This document shows positions 11,887 through 23,971 of a stretch of 64,000 bases of DNA, one piece after another. The notes beneath the pieces are model-generated. The model did no database searches, was not told the origin of the DNA, and saw only the letters and a list, made by a program, of their open reading frames with translations. Position 1 is the first letter of the stretch, and every line of letters starts with the position of its first letter. Source of the DNA: Allodiplogaster sudhausi (taxonomy: Eukaryota; Nematoda; Chromadorea; Rhabditida; Diplogasteridae); NCBI GenBank assembly GCA_945643635.1, contig CALZFC010000059.1, positions 1,327,001 to 1,391,000 on the forward strand. The letters run 5' to 3'. Both the position numbers and the translations under genes were made by a program.

Positions 11887-12500
11887 ACCGTAAACACTTT
11901 GATAGCTTTAATCTTTAAATTTATTTTATAAATAAAATATTCATTTATTCATTTATATACGATTTCATTTCTGTATTAATTTAATTTAATTTAATTAATT
12001 TATGCTATTTTTGTCTGCAAATCATAGACATTTTGGCAGGAAGCAATCTTCCTCGGGTTTTCTACAGTCCAACGACAAAGGAAGCAAGGCAAAACAACAC
12101 CGCGGTCACAATTATTCTTGGCCGTATCCCTTACCGAAAGTATCATGATGGTTTGCTGCACTGTAAAGCGTTCAATGTCACTTATCAGAAAGTACAAATT
12201 TCGGATTTCGTTAGTTCGCAATCATTAATATCTCTTTGATATTTTAGATTTGATTAACATAAAAATTTTTTGGGTCCAAACAATGTTTTTTCATTGCACT
12301 AACGTCTTTACTGATTCCATTGGTTGTAGTTATTTTGTTACTATTAAGCTTATTATTACTCTGACTTTATTCATTAATTATATAGAAACGACCCTGTCAT
12401 ATGCAAAAGATCGGTGTTCCGTTATTGTTACCTTTCATAAAATAGAAAATAGTACCTCATTTTTGCACACATTCCTGAAAAAGTAGTAATCCACGCGAAC
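11887..12500. pseudogene. 3' flank and receptor relics (family B exon 2-like, family A 3' flank-like)
   Basis: Segment 12,000-12,100 matches 18,130-18,215, the 3' flank of the intact family B gene. Segment 12,115-12,215 matches exon 2 of the diverged gene at 19,160-19,260 (CCGTATCCCTT... TGTAAAGCG...AAGTACAAATTTC) but with several frame-breaking differences. Segment 12,300-12,400 resembles the 3' flank of family A genes. There is no open receptor frame. The region is a patchwork of duplication debris. Confidence 0.5.
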
Positions 12501-12918
12501 CCGAGATAAAATCAACAACACTGGTTTTTATCTCGATAGCTGCTTCGAATATCCTTGTCTGTTCCGAGAGTTGACACTCTCACTCTCGCGTGCTATTTCG
12601 CATCTCTCAGAAACCCGCTACATGAAAATAGCACTCGCATATGAATGTGCGAAGGCCCGCGATCATTTCAATTCTCACATAATTCATCTATTTGCTAACC
12701 AGATTGGGGACAATAAAATTAAAAGTTCACAATTCGATATCATTTTCTTGCTGTTAAAGAAAGCAAAAAAGGGCAAAAAGAAAAGAAGAGTTAAAAGAGA
12801 ATTAATTCAAATTGTTTTGAAGATTTTTAAGGTCAATTTAAATTCAAACAATTATCTGTTTAGAAAAGTTTCGATGACCAATTCGATGAGTAAGAATCTC
12901 TGGTAGCGTCAAGGCAAT

Positions 12919-15110
12919 TCAGCTAAGATTATTCTCATACTTACCTTTCGATTCTTTATACGATGAGCTATATTTGAATCGAACCACATAAATTCTTACT
13001 GCATAAAAGACGATGCAGACATCGACGTCAGTGTTCGCATTCCAGATTCTGGCAAATACCGACTGAGATGTGCAGGATTCGCCTGCTTGTTTTTTTCTTG
13101 TTTTTTTTTCGTTAATTCGATTCGAGTTGGTTGAGTTGCTTTGTCCAGAATCAATCAACGGAATTCTTTCTTTGCTCTTCGATTTCATCATTTGTCTTCT
13201 TTATGAGAGCGTTGATTCCTTTGGGCCATCCATGTGTACCTACAATAGTTGCTGCTGGTGCTCCTTATTGACCTCGTCTGCTCGTTCGAACATGTTGTCT
13301 AATTCGTTAAGAGTCTTTTGGATCTGGTCGAAACAGTGCGGGATGATGCTCAGCTTGTTATTTGCCATGTTTGCGAGACTCGTTATCTGCGAAGTATCGG
13401 CTTCGTCCGTCGTCAGGTTCAAAGCCTCTGCTTCTGCCAACTTCCGAAGCCTGCGATGTCTGCTGCCTTCCGATGGACTGTGCGATCGCGGTCACAGCTC
13501 ATCCAGGCAGACGCCTCGTGGTTGGTCATCGTGCCACCTGAACTCAAACCGAGATGTTCGAATCCTTTAACACTTGTGAAAGTACACTTGCACTCTCTCT
13601 CTCTCTCTCTAGATGTCTTCACTGTCGGATGATGAAAGATGCTTCCGTCACTTTGTTGAGTACACTCACGTATCTTAGTTGTCAAGGACAAATATGCAGG
13701 TTATCAAGCACATTTTTTATTGTCTGAATTACAATTCTGAGAAGTAGTGTTGTTAGTGTCGGAATGTTGTTAGATTAATGTAACCACCTCCTCTCCACGT
13801 TCTTCCTCCACGTTGCATTGATGACTGCATTGTCCTCTTTCATTTGATCGTCATCTTCAAGTTCTCCATTAGCATCTTTCCATTGTCTGCGTCTAGTTTC
13901 GGCTGTCTCTTCGGTTCTTGTCATTTCCTTGAGGAGGAGCTTTTCTCTTTGCATGCTACACTTCACATCTTTTTGATTCTATTGTTTAAAAGACAAGCAG
14001 GAGAAATAGAAATGAGCCTCAAAGCTTGTCTCTTAATACTTCCAACAATCGCTTCTTGATTAGTAGTGCCTGTCCTGTCTCTCCGATCATCTGAATAAAC
14101 CTTGCTGAATTTACTCTTCTTCAGTCTTTCTAACATAAAAGAGTCACCTTTGGGAAAGGCGAGCATGTCCACTAAACATTGTTACGCAACGAATGCAGTG
14201 AAGCATTTGATGAACGAAAGGAATTGCATTCAACAGGTTCTCTAGACGAACAATTCTAATCGGCATTTGGTTAATATACTATCTATGAGTTTCAGTGCTT
14301 CAATAGCCTTATTTGAGTTCTTATTTATTCGTTGTTTTTATGCAGTTAATTGTTATTTCGCTACAGCAAAACGACATATAGAAGGGAGAAAAAATGAAAC
14401 GCGCTTTCACCTTCTAGCATTTATGTATATGTATGTATGTATATAAGGTGACTGCATATGCGGGGGATAGGAAGTAGTAAGCATTCTTGGAATCGTCCAT
14501 GCATCATGCTACTCTCGAGATTCTCTCGACCTTTTCAGATTGAATCTGGTGGGAATTGGAGCTGTTGTTGCTTGGAGTGGAATTCTTCTCATGTTATGCA
14601 ATAGATTTCTACAACACTTTTGCGAATAAAATTAACGCTCACTTCGACACCAGAAAGACTGTGCATAGACATTCGTTTAACTGACTTGAAATTAAATTCG
14701 AATATTATATTTTGAATTTTCAGTCTTTCGTCTTTTCTCTTGGTGCTTGTGAGATGTTCTCTCACAACAACTCTCGGTATCCCGGCTCCTTCCACGATTC
14801 CTTCATCCCCTTGCAGTGAACGGCGAAGATCTCGCTGGATGCCCTGTGAGCGCTTCTTGGATAAGTCCTCGTCGGCAGCAATGGCATTGATGACACATAA
14901 CAAGCTCTCGCACGCGGCCGATCAGAGCTTCGCATAGCTAAAGAAGCCATTCGCTTTGCACTTCACGCGCTGTCGTCTTTCTTTTAGAAAACAGTACGAT
15001 TTTGACGCACCTCGTTTTACCCAACACGAGGCATAGAAGAGACAGCAGGCTAATTGTGAGGCGGTCATAAACAAGAAGATTTGCTGTGAATGAGAGAGGT
15101 GGAGAGAAAT
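12919..15110 (-). CDS. Unrecognised minus-strand multi-exon gene, Lys/Glu-rich protein with predicted coiled coil
   Basis: Several coding-like exons read on the minus strand. One at about 14,730-14,925 contains AADEDLSKKRSQGIQRDLRR. One at 14,101-14,171 contains GDSFMLERLKKSKFSK, with donor GTTTAT. One at about 13,788-13,960 contains CSMQREKLLLKEMTRTEETA and DANGELEDDDQMKED, with donor GTGGTT. One at about 13,240-13,480 contains LANMANNKLSIIPHCFDQIQ and FERADEVNKEHQQQ. One at about 12,919-13,195 contains INALIKKTNDEIEEQRKN and a more hydrophobic end. Phases between 14,171 and 13,788 fit if the acceptor is at 13,961. The other joins are not settled, so the exon map is provisional. The heptad-like charged pattern suggests an intracellular helical protein. 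No family was recognised. It is single-copy here and embedded between receptors on the opposite strand. Confidence 0.4.
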
Positions 15111-15119
15111 TAACCTCAT

Positions 15120-15456
15120 GTCAGTAACTACAAAAAGATTCCTATAACTAACATGATATTCAATTGGTTTAATGCATACATGTATTATGTCATTCTATTC
15201 CTCTTTATTTCATAAGCTTCCCCTAATCCTATTCGAGAGAATTGATTAAACATACGGTTAATCTTTTTACTTTATGCATTTTCCCATTTCAGCTTTTACA
15301 GTTCTCAATAACCATTAAAGGTATATACTTTTTGTTCTGAAGTGGATCTGAACTTATCTGTTTCAATTACTGGTCTTGGTAAGAAACTATGTAATTCTAG
15401 GTAGATTCGGCAGTTGGAATTACTAACTTTGCGCCACGATCACTTATTTCCACCAG
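15120..15456. other. 5' flank of the intact family B gene
   Basis: AT-rich, non-coding. Part of it (about 15,130-15,440) resembles 8,400-8,700 upstream of the paralogue. A CACCAG acceptor ends at 15,456. No other feature was seen. Confidence 0.5.
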
Positions 15457-15502
15457 GTTCACTTCCTTGACGACACTTTTTGACTACAGCAACTTATATG
15501 AC

Positions 15503-18003
15503 ATGGAATTTCACATTGTGTTCCTTGCCGTCTTTGACCACGTCGTTTTCGGTCAGTTAAAAAAATTAAAAGTGAACATTGCCTTAAATATGTATATTTC
15601 ATTATTTTTCCAGCAATCTCAGCGGCCGCAAATATTGTCTTGATCCTGCTCATCGTGAATCGGTCGAACGTACGCCTGGGCAGATACAAGTATCTACTAC
15701 TCATCTTCTCCATTCATGATCTCTTTACCACCACGCTTCACGCACTTTTGCAGCCGGTGTGACACGCTATTTCTAGGGTGCAGACAAGGTTGCAAATGAC
15801 GGTTCACGAAGTTTGCACACAAAAAATGAAAGGAAGTAAATCACGGTCTGTTGCAGAAAATCTTGACCGGAGGCTACATGTTTGTCATGGCAACGACGGG
15901 AATAGCACGGAAGATTGTAAGTATTGATGATCGTTGAACTATTATTCGGATTCAGACACACTTTAGACAAAACAAAATTGAGAGCATAACTGAAAGATTC
16001 TCTTTTCTTTCTATTCCAGATTTCGACGTCATTTTACGGGGCATTTTTTTCTGGATCGTTTACATTACTCTCTTTTCATTTTATTTATCGTCTTCTCGCT
16101 CTGAAAAGGTCTCTTAGCAAGAAATTATATTATGTAACGTTGGTTATTTTAAAATGCAGCTAAAAGAATAATTCCCATTTTGGCATTATATTAAAAATTA
16201 GAAGTAAATGCAAAAAAAATTCCACTTTATTGCAGTCCTCATCACCTCAGCCTATTTGGACGCAAATGGTTCATTGCAATTTTGATGCTGTTCTACGTCG
16301 CAGAGGTGATCTTAGGTGGAAAACGAACCTTTGCATCTTCATATGTATGTACATACATATATTAAAATAATTAAGTAAGGACGGACGTGCTTTTATTATA
16401 ATTTCAATAGCATGCTTTCTCTTACTTTATTCTGCAAAGGTTCTGCTATGGTTTGGCTCCTGCTACTTCTTGCTGACGACCGATGTTACTGGGTTGGAGA
16501 GCATAGAACCGGTCTTCCTACAGAAGTACGACATTCTTCTTGGCGACGCTGGTATCATGGCAACCATCTACGTGGTCAGTGCAGATACTTCACGCAAAAC
16601 TTCTGTTATTTTGTTCGTACGACGTTTTCAGTCCTCATTGATAAGAAGAACAATTGAAAATTGCTCATAAATTTGTAAGTCTACTTCACACATGAGAATT
16701 GTGCTAATGCACCCTGAGCTTTAGAGCATGAAAGTCTGATAAACAAGACGGCAAATTGAAAGAGTTTTTCCGGTTGACATGCTGATTCAGGACAATTTAA
16801 AGCTTATTCCTATTATAGAGTAAACAGCGAATTGTGCCTTTTTACACCCAGTGATAGATATTTTACATTCTTGCCCTTTTAGGACGCCGCGGGAAAGTTG
16901 AATCTGCAGCATATCCTGACGTTCTCTGTGTGCTCTTTACTGATGACGGTCAACTTCTCAGTGATCTTCGTCTGCTTCCGCCTCATTCTCCACGCGTTCA
17001 GGCATGCCACCATCTCTGCCAAGACGCGACTCATGCAACGACAGCTTTTCGTCACACTTTGTATTCAGGTTTTCGCAAAAATGAAGTGATCTTGATCGAC
17101 CGAATAATATTGGCGGTCACTGTATGTAACTTGAGTGAAAAAGCGAACCTATAGATATTGCAGTAGTGAGGCCCATAAGTCCTATCCATGATCGCATGCT
17201 CGTCGTGGGTGTAGCTCAGTGGCAGAGCAGCCGTGTAGTAGGTGGTCCCGGGTTCGAATCCCATGCCTCCAGTGATCTCTTGAGCCAATCGATCGTACCT
17301 CTTCGTTACATATAGAACGCAGCCTAGGGTCCCCAGAACAAAACGTTGCGGCACCCTGGGGGATGACTTTACAGCATACAGGAAAAAAATCATGTGTCCA
17401 GGCTGAAACCCAAATTGCGTCAGTTGCTTGCTGCGCTCTCACTAACGCCAAATGAAACTTTTGAAGAAAGAATCATTGGACCAAGAATCATTGAACCAAA
17501 AATCATGGAGCCTTTTATCAGATCAAGTTCAGTAATACGTACATACGTGACTATTCGCAATTTTATCAACGCATTAAAAACTTCGAACTCGACTGATGAA
17601 GTTCAATGTCCATTGAGACGCTCGTTCCGTTCGTTTTGCTCTCCCTGCCTTGCATGGTGACAATCACCGCGCCACTCGTCGCTCTAGACATTGGCGACTT
17701 TGGAGACTACTCAATTGCGCTTATTCAGGTTTTTTTTGCAATTTCATCGGATTATGACCGAAAATTTTGTGCTATCTCATCCATAATCAATGTGTAAAAA
17801 ATAACATATAAATATCAAATAATCGTATTATTACTTCGTTGAACAATAATTTGATCATTCAGATATACAAACAAAGATTTCTAAAAATTTTGATTGTCTG
17901 TCAGCTTTTTCCTGCTGTCGACGCCTTTGTCCTTCTATTCGTGATCACGGACTATAGACGCGCGCTCTTCTCACTTTTGGGATCGTTTCGTCTGCTACCG
18001 TAA
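15503..18003 (+). CDS. Seven-transmembrane chemoreceptor, family B (Str-like), intact
   Basis: Nine exons: 15503-15551, 15614-15756, 15857-15916, 16020-16108, 16236-16305, 16440-16574, 16883-17068, 17618-17728 and 17905-18003. The joined frame is 942 nt, 313 residues, with no stop. Hydrophobic segments lie near residues 3-33, 41-62, 85-108, 118-140, 188-212, 236-262 and 270-296. Str/Srj/Srh-type landmarks are GRYKYLL (39-45), QRQLF before TM6 (234-238) followed by a TLVPFVLLSLPC segment, and DYRRALFSL at the cytoplasmic end. The length is close to the roughly 330 usual for the Str family. The start ATG is chosen because TM1 begins at once and the paralogue agrees. Intron 7 holds a tRNA-like SINE. 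The role is chemosensation in sensory cilia, inferred from the family. It is the only undamaged family B gene in the window. Confidence 0.8.
17205..17390 (+). mobile_element. tRNA-derived SINE-like insertion in intron 7 of the Str-like gene
   Basis: Position 17,211-17,228 looks like a pol III A box (TAGCTCAGTGGCAGAGC) and 17,251-17,261 is a perfect B box (GGTTCGAATCC). The spacing fits a tRNA. The anticodon-loop equivalent GTAGTAG would read AGT. However, the acceptor stem does not pair and the T stem pairs for only three base pairs, so it is not a working tRNA. The following roughly 100 bases are unrelated to tRNA. The paralogous intron at 11,142-11,515 lacks the whole segment. A tRNA head with a non-tRNA body, inserted after the gene duplication, is what a SINE looks like. 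Confidence 0.55.
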
Positions 18004-19050
18004 TCTTTTTTTTAACTTTAAAAGTTTTTTCTTTTATGTTTCAAAAAATATTCATATATTTATTTATATGAGATTATTTATTTATATATATGAGATTTCA
18101 TAATTATATTATGAAATCTAATTTATTTACACTTATTTTTGTCTGCAAATCATACATGTTCCCAGGAAGATATCTTACTCCTGTTTTCGACCTTCCAACG
18201 ACAATGGAGGCAAAGAAGCGCAGCAAATTTCCCACGCGAACTTAAAGGAGCCGTTCACTAAATAATGTGGTTTTGTTAAAGTCGGTATTTTCGCCTTTGT
18301 CTAAAACGCACTTCCAGAAAGTCTGAGAGATTTTTTCCACTTGTTACAATGTTGTAAGCCCGCAAAATATGGGTCGACCAAATTTTTTTAACTGTACATA
18401 AATAGAACTGCACATAGACACTCTCCTATTTCACACGCATTCTAATGGTAAGCCGAAAAATGGCCAAAGAAATGAAGGCGCGCTTCAAAATGGTCCTATT
18501 GTACTACTGTAGAACAATTCGGTGCAAGGTTCCTCTAATTGTTTTCTATGTTTGAGTTTTGTATTTTGTATAAAAAAATCGCGTAGAGTCAAGGAGACGT
18601 GTACCTTAAATTATGAGAAATAGAAGTCATATAATTGAATCGTACGTAGCAATATACGCTAACAAGTACCAATATCTATAAAAGACCTTTTCGGCACTTG
18701 TGTTAATGTCGTACTCGCGTAATAAATGAAGAAAGAAATTCAATTAATGCCAGGTGGTAACCACGTGATTTTTTAATGTGTAACATTTGTGATATTTTTC
18801 CCTCTTACGTTAGCACGTGCAGGGTACATTGATAACGTGTACAATATGTACCTATGCTTGCTGTCCAAAACTCAATTTAGCAAAACGTTAGGTAGTTCGT
18901 ATACATACATATGTTCCTCGATTATTCTTTTTACAGACATATGTATGCTTAAACATAATTAGCAATGAATATGGCATTACTATTTTTTCTGCCGTGATTG
19001 TCTCTTTATAATTCAATTTCCAGAAGATCATCATCAAGTCAGATTATCCC
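18004..19050. other. Intergenic between two family B genes
   Basis: Non-coding and AT-rich. 18,130-18,215 is shared with 12,000-12,100. A short TATATGAGAT repeat occurs near 18,060-18,115. No exon, RNA or mobile element was recognised in the rest. Confidence 0.5.
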
Positions 19051-19057
19051 TTACGTC

Positions 19058-21228
19058 ATGCTGGCTCATCTCAGGATACTCTCGATAGTTAATTTCGTCG
19101 TATTCTGGGAGTTTGCATTTTCCTTGTCTTAAAATTGCTTGAATTACAATTACTTTTAGCCGTATCCCTTGCTGCAAACATCGTGCTAATCTTCTGTATT
19201 GTAAAGCGGTCAAGTCCAGTGATTGGAAAGTACAAATTTCTGTTGCTGTCGTTCGCCATTCACGACCTTTATTTCACGCTGCTTCACGTGATCGTGAAAC
19301 CGGTAAAATATCGGTTTTGCTCATAGAAAACAAAAAATTTACTTCATGTGCATAGGACCCACGAGTTTTATGAGAGCAAAATTATTGCCGTTTTTGCGCT
19401 TATTGTTAGATATTTTCATTAGAAGATATCCTGTGATGATCGAGCCGCTGTATTGGTGACTACCACGTCCTTTCGAAACATCGTAAGTTTTTAATCACTA
19501 ATAGTTTTGTTTTCATATTTTAGATTAGATTAATAAAAAATTCGGTGTCTTGCCTTTATTTCATTGTCCAAACTTCTTTGCCGATTCCTGCATCTCTTTA
19601 CAGTGCTTCTTTTTCGAGCATATTTACTTTGCTCTCCTTTCATTTTGTCTATCGACTTCTCGCATTGAAGGGGTCTGATTTAAAACATTCTCATTAGCTT
19701 GAAAGCACATTAATTGGACAAGACAATGGATATCAACTTTGGTGGAGATGTGGCAGCACTTTCAGTAGCCGTCACCTCAAACTGTTCGATCGCACGTGGT
19801 TTGTAGCCCTTCTTGTCATCATCTTCTTCTCCGAGGTGTTCTCATAGCGATTCGAACAAAAATTAACCACTTTTAGAGCTACAAGAGTAACGACGATTCC
19901 GAAAGAGAAGATAAAAATGATAATGTGAGACATGTTCTAGGAGATGACGTGGTTCGCATGCTGCCAAGGCTTATTCAAAACGGATTCATCCGGACTTGCC
20001 GATTTGGACAAGGCCTTCTTTCAAAAGTATGAAATGTACCTTAGCGACACGAATATCATGGCAGCTGTCTATGTGGTCAGTGACGCCATGCTTTTTCTAC
20101 TTATTGAATTAAAATTGAGAGAGTTCGCACCCAAATGCTGGAAAAACCGATCGGTAAAAGGAGAAGGAAAGTATTTAAGAACGACGACGGTCAGCTTAAT
20201 GAAAGGCATCTTCTCGCATCAACAATTTCCGGTGTTTTGATGTTCGTAAATTTTTCGGTCATCTTGGCCTGTCTCTTCATGATCCTCTGTGAAATGAGAA
20301 ATAAGAATCTAACGGCTCGGACGCGAAGCTTACAGCGGCAGCTCTTCATCACGCTTTGCATGCAGGTAAGGCAACGATCCAGGGAGGAAGAGTAGTGCCA
20401 CTATGAGGCAGAGAGGAGGAGAAGTAAGGTGGAGGGGGGAGGGGGACAAGGATGGAAATGTACATGAGTATGGATGGTATGTATACATATGTAAATAAAA
20501 CGTTAACAGTTAACGAAAAATTATAAGTAAATGATTCAGTAACCATTCTCAACATCCTTTTGCAGACCCTGATCCCATTCGTCTTCCTCACACTGCCCTT
20601 TTCCATCTCAGTGACATCGCCTCTAATTGCCACTGAAAATCACGACATTTGCGACTACGCCATCTCAATGATCGAGGTTTCTTTCTCTTTTTTTTTAGCC
20701 ACAATCTGAGAATGTGGTACATATTTTCAGGTAGAAACACTTTTGAACATTATACTATAATATTGTATTTATTAATCATGATGAACACGTCTATTTCAGA
20801 ATTGTTTATGCCCTAAAATATAAAATAGCGGAAAACATTATTTGATAAAAACTTTGATAAAAGAAGAAAAACGTTTCCAATGAAGATGTTCCCTCTCCTT
20901 GACGCCTTTGTTATGCTCTTCTTCATCACTGACTACAGACGCGCAATACTTGAGCTCATCCGCCGAATGTCGGTTTCGGAAGTTTTCATTGTATCTTACA
21001 TTTCGAGACGTTTGCTCTATACATACATATAGGGGAAAGAAGCGATTTGCGATTGCATGTATGCACATATCTACCAAAAATAAATACATTCTTAATCACT
21101 TTCTTTCACAGAAATCAAACTTCCCCGAGCAATGTGAGCTTCGCGCAATTCCAGAGAAGCCCAGGCTACAACGAGCGGCGATAGAAATGTATCAACCCTT
21201 TGATGGAGGAGGATTCTTTTTTTCCTGA
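19058..21228 (+). pseudogene. Diverged family B (Str-like) receptor with an extra 3' exon; probably damaged
   Basis: Exons 2-10 can be placed: 19160-19302, 19423-19482, about 19584-19672, 19766-19835, 19941-20075, 20180-20365, 20566-20676, 20886-20972 and 21112-21228. Lengths and phases of exons 2-8 equal those of the intact gene at 15.5 kb. Two defects are seen. The acceptor of exon 4 is CCG where AG is needed (19,581-19,583), and the next AG would shift the frame. A first exon of correct phase is not obvious: the ATG at 19,058 opens a hydrophobic frame ending at TAA after 22 codons. It differs from the others by splitting the C-terminus: a donor at 20,973 joins a tail exon (KSNFPEQCELRAIPEKPRLQ...). 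Exon 7 keeps LQRQLF and exon 9 keeps DYRRAIL. Confidence 0.65.
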
Positions 21229-21911
21229 AAAATGCGCCGTCTCGTTTCCTCTCTCAACACATTTCTAATGATAAAGATGCCATATTTTGATTCCTTCCCG
21301 CTGATGATATTTTCCTTTTCATCTTTACGTGTCACCAAAGACCATTATATCTTGCAAGAATTTTTTCGATTCTTGGCAAGCCGTGATTCCAGCTTACTTT
21401 GTACCCTTTGTTTGGGAAGCGAAAAGATGCTTCTGATGTGTCTTATTCTCCCTCCCTCTATCCCTTCCTCTCACTCTCTGTTTCTTGTCCACTATCTTGT
21501 GATTGGCAATTAATGAACGGTGCCAGCAGCACAGGTACATACATAGTCTATGCAAAAAAAAAAGAGTGATGGCCAAAAACAAATCTGCGAAAAGATTATG
21601 CATCTGGAGTGAGAAAAGAGATAAGAGAAGAGATTAGCAAAAGATTCTGAATTAAATAAACGATAGCACAACATCGCCCTATGCAACTTTGCGAGTAAAC
21701 ATTTACAGATAATGCAAGGGAAGGTGTAAACCAACACGGAGGAGTGGAACGGAAGGGCCTTGATCTCTCCAATGAACTATCTTAACTCTCAGATCTTGCG
21801 ATGAAGTGACGAGCCTTCTTATCTGCCTCATTGTCAATCTTTTTGTGTTGGAATCTTGCAAAATAAACATATGGTTTTCTTGTTAATGTATCCTTGAATG
21901 TCGCTCAATAA

Positions 21912-21954
<43 letters not shown>

Positions 21955-22892
21955 CATCGCCACTCCCATTTCTGTTATGTTTATCGTTGTCTTTAGTCAT
22001 CGAAATAATTCTTTATAATGCAACTTCACATTGTGCTTCCAAATATTTCAATTTTTTTTTTTTCCTGTGCTAAAATGGTGGTTCGAAAATCACAATCGCA
22101 TAATCTTTGGAAATGTTCATTCGCTTATGAAAACGCTCGAAGATTGTTATATTAATTTATGATGTATATTTGCGACTATTTTCTTTAGCCCTCACTAATC
22201 TTCTCTTAATATTTTCCTTCTCTCTCCTCTCTCTTCCTCTTTTTCTGCTTTGGCCAAATGAGTAACATTGGTCGAAGTATCTGTTTTGTGACACATATTA
22301 GTGTTGAGTTACTGATTTGTTTGCCAGCACAATTACGCGTATTTTGATTCCATTAAAGGAAGTATCCCAGGAAAAAATAACTTCTTCGTTTATGTTCCCA
22401 TATGATCAAGTCCACCCTAAAAGATCGATTAGAGGTGGTCCCGCTTTACGAAAGTCAGTATTTTGCCAGAAATTTGCATTTGTTTTATGGAATACGGTAG
22501 AAAACGTCTCTGTCAATGCACCCGGTGTATGCTCAAATCCAAGCAAGGAGTGCCAACGGGTAGGAAGAAGAGGCAGTCTCTGCCCCTCTTGCCCACTTAG
22601 CACCCCATTTTTTCCAAGGGATGAGAGATACAGACGTTAGAGAAATGCGAGATAATGAAAGATGTCGAGAGAGGTTAGATACGCATGCGTTTCAAATTTG
22701 AAATTTTGTTGCGGGTGCTAAAAAAAGGCTCATCCAGTTAGGAGTTTAGCACAGTTTGAAACGTCATTTTATCAGATACGGTTTTGTTTCGTCGGATACT
22801 TCCTTTAACTTCGCTCTAAAGGATTTCGCAAACAAATCATTCATCATCATTTCCGCTCGTGGTCAAGCGGAGGTGTCAGGATGTCTTCCATC
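21229..22892. other. Intergenic, with a (CT)n microsatellite
   Basis: No coding exon supported. A pure (CT)n run lies at about 21,917-21,950. The rest is AT-rich unique sequence up to the left end of the DIRS-like element. Confidence 0.5.
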
Positions 22893-22940
22893 TTATAATT
22901 CATTGCTCATAGTAATGCTCATATTCTCATATTCATTGCT

Positions 22941-23148
22941 CCCGTGCTCAGCATAATTCTCTACAAAGCGCGTAGAATGTAGACCGAGGATTACGTGCAA
23001 CCTCGTACGTGCAAATCACGGGATACGTGTCACGCGTGATAAAAATTAAGGGGGAAGAGTCCCGTATGCAAAAGTGGGCTCGCCTACTATGCTGATGAGG
23101 AGGGAGCTCTAGCCCCTGTCTCCTCAGTTGCAAACCTGTAGAGCTCAG
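22941..23148. repeat. Left inverted terminal repeat of the DIRS-like element
   Basis: Reverse complement of 28,322-28,528 from CCCGTGCTCAGC to GAGCTCAG. A one-base indel in a G run and a few substitutions are the only differences seen. Confidence 0.9.
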
Positions 23149-23970
23149 CGGGCGGTCGGTTCTTCTTTCTTCTCTGGGGTTCGTTGTTCCCCTGCCCTCT
23201 TCTCCCTCTTCGCTCTTGAGCCTCTTGCCTCCGTTGGCTTGAGGGGTTCGAGTGAATTCTCTCTTTGGCTTGAGTGATTCGCTAGGTGTCTCCTTTTACA
23301 AGGATTGATGCCAGAGTTGAGTCGGTCGCTATCGGGATTTCCTTTTGCTGGAGTCGCTTGCTAGGTGTCTTCCGTGTAAGCGGAATTGATACCAGGCTGG
23401 AGTGACTTGCAATCGGATTCGCCTACTTATGAATGAGTCGCCTTTGGCTGGATTCGTTCATGTGGGTCTTCCTCTGCTTGACTCATTGAGTAGTCTCGCA
23501 CTGGATAAGCAGTTGCTAGAATTTCTCGCTGCAAGATCACCCTCTGGGAGATAGATTTTTTGCTAGCCTGGAGAGATTCGCAACTGAACCTTTCTTGCTA
23601 GATCGTTTTCTCTCTCTGTCAGAGTCGATCGCATAGAAATGGCCTCGTTATGGTCTTTGCTTCTAAAGGCCTCTCGAGATTCCTCTCCATGCTGTTTATT
23701 TACACATGGATTTGATCAAGCCAATAGCCTATATTAGCTTCTGATCTAAATTTCCGTTTCTGAACGGATGATATCTTCATAGTGACCTTTTAAACTTTGA
23801 AGTAATTAGCAATTTGTTAAATTGCGCTGAGTAAATTCACATGGTTTTACCATAATTTATCCTAAAACTCTCTTGTAATGAGACGCAAATTTCGATAGAT
23901 TTTTGAATTTACCCTAATATTAATAACTTTAATTAATGTGATTGGTTATTAATATTTACTCTTCTTGCAG
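23149..23970 (+). promoter_or_regulatory. 5' leader of the DIRS-like element, ending in a splice acceptor
   Basis: GC-richer than the surroundings, with loosely repeated phrases (GGCTTGAG, GAGTCG, GCTAGGTGTCT). There is no long open frame. It ends with the acceptor CTTCTTGCAG at 23,961-23,970, directly before the gag ATG at 23,972, so the gag mRNA probably has a spliced (or trans-spliced) 5' leader. Confidence 0.5.
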
Positions 23971-23971
23971 G

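Noticed and set aside
14589..14903. A G-alpha subunit pseudogene at the minus-strand exon near 14.8 kb
   Set aside because: Only a faint likeness to the N-terminal helix; no GAGESGKS or other G-protein motif follows.
17205..17271. A functional tRNA gene
   Set aside because: The B box is perfect, but the acceptor stem does not pair and the T stem pairs for only three base pairs; it looks like a SINE head or tRNA pseudogene.
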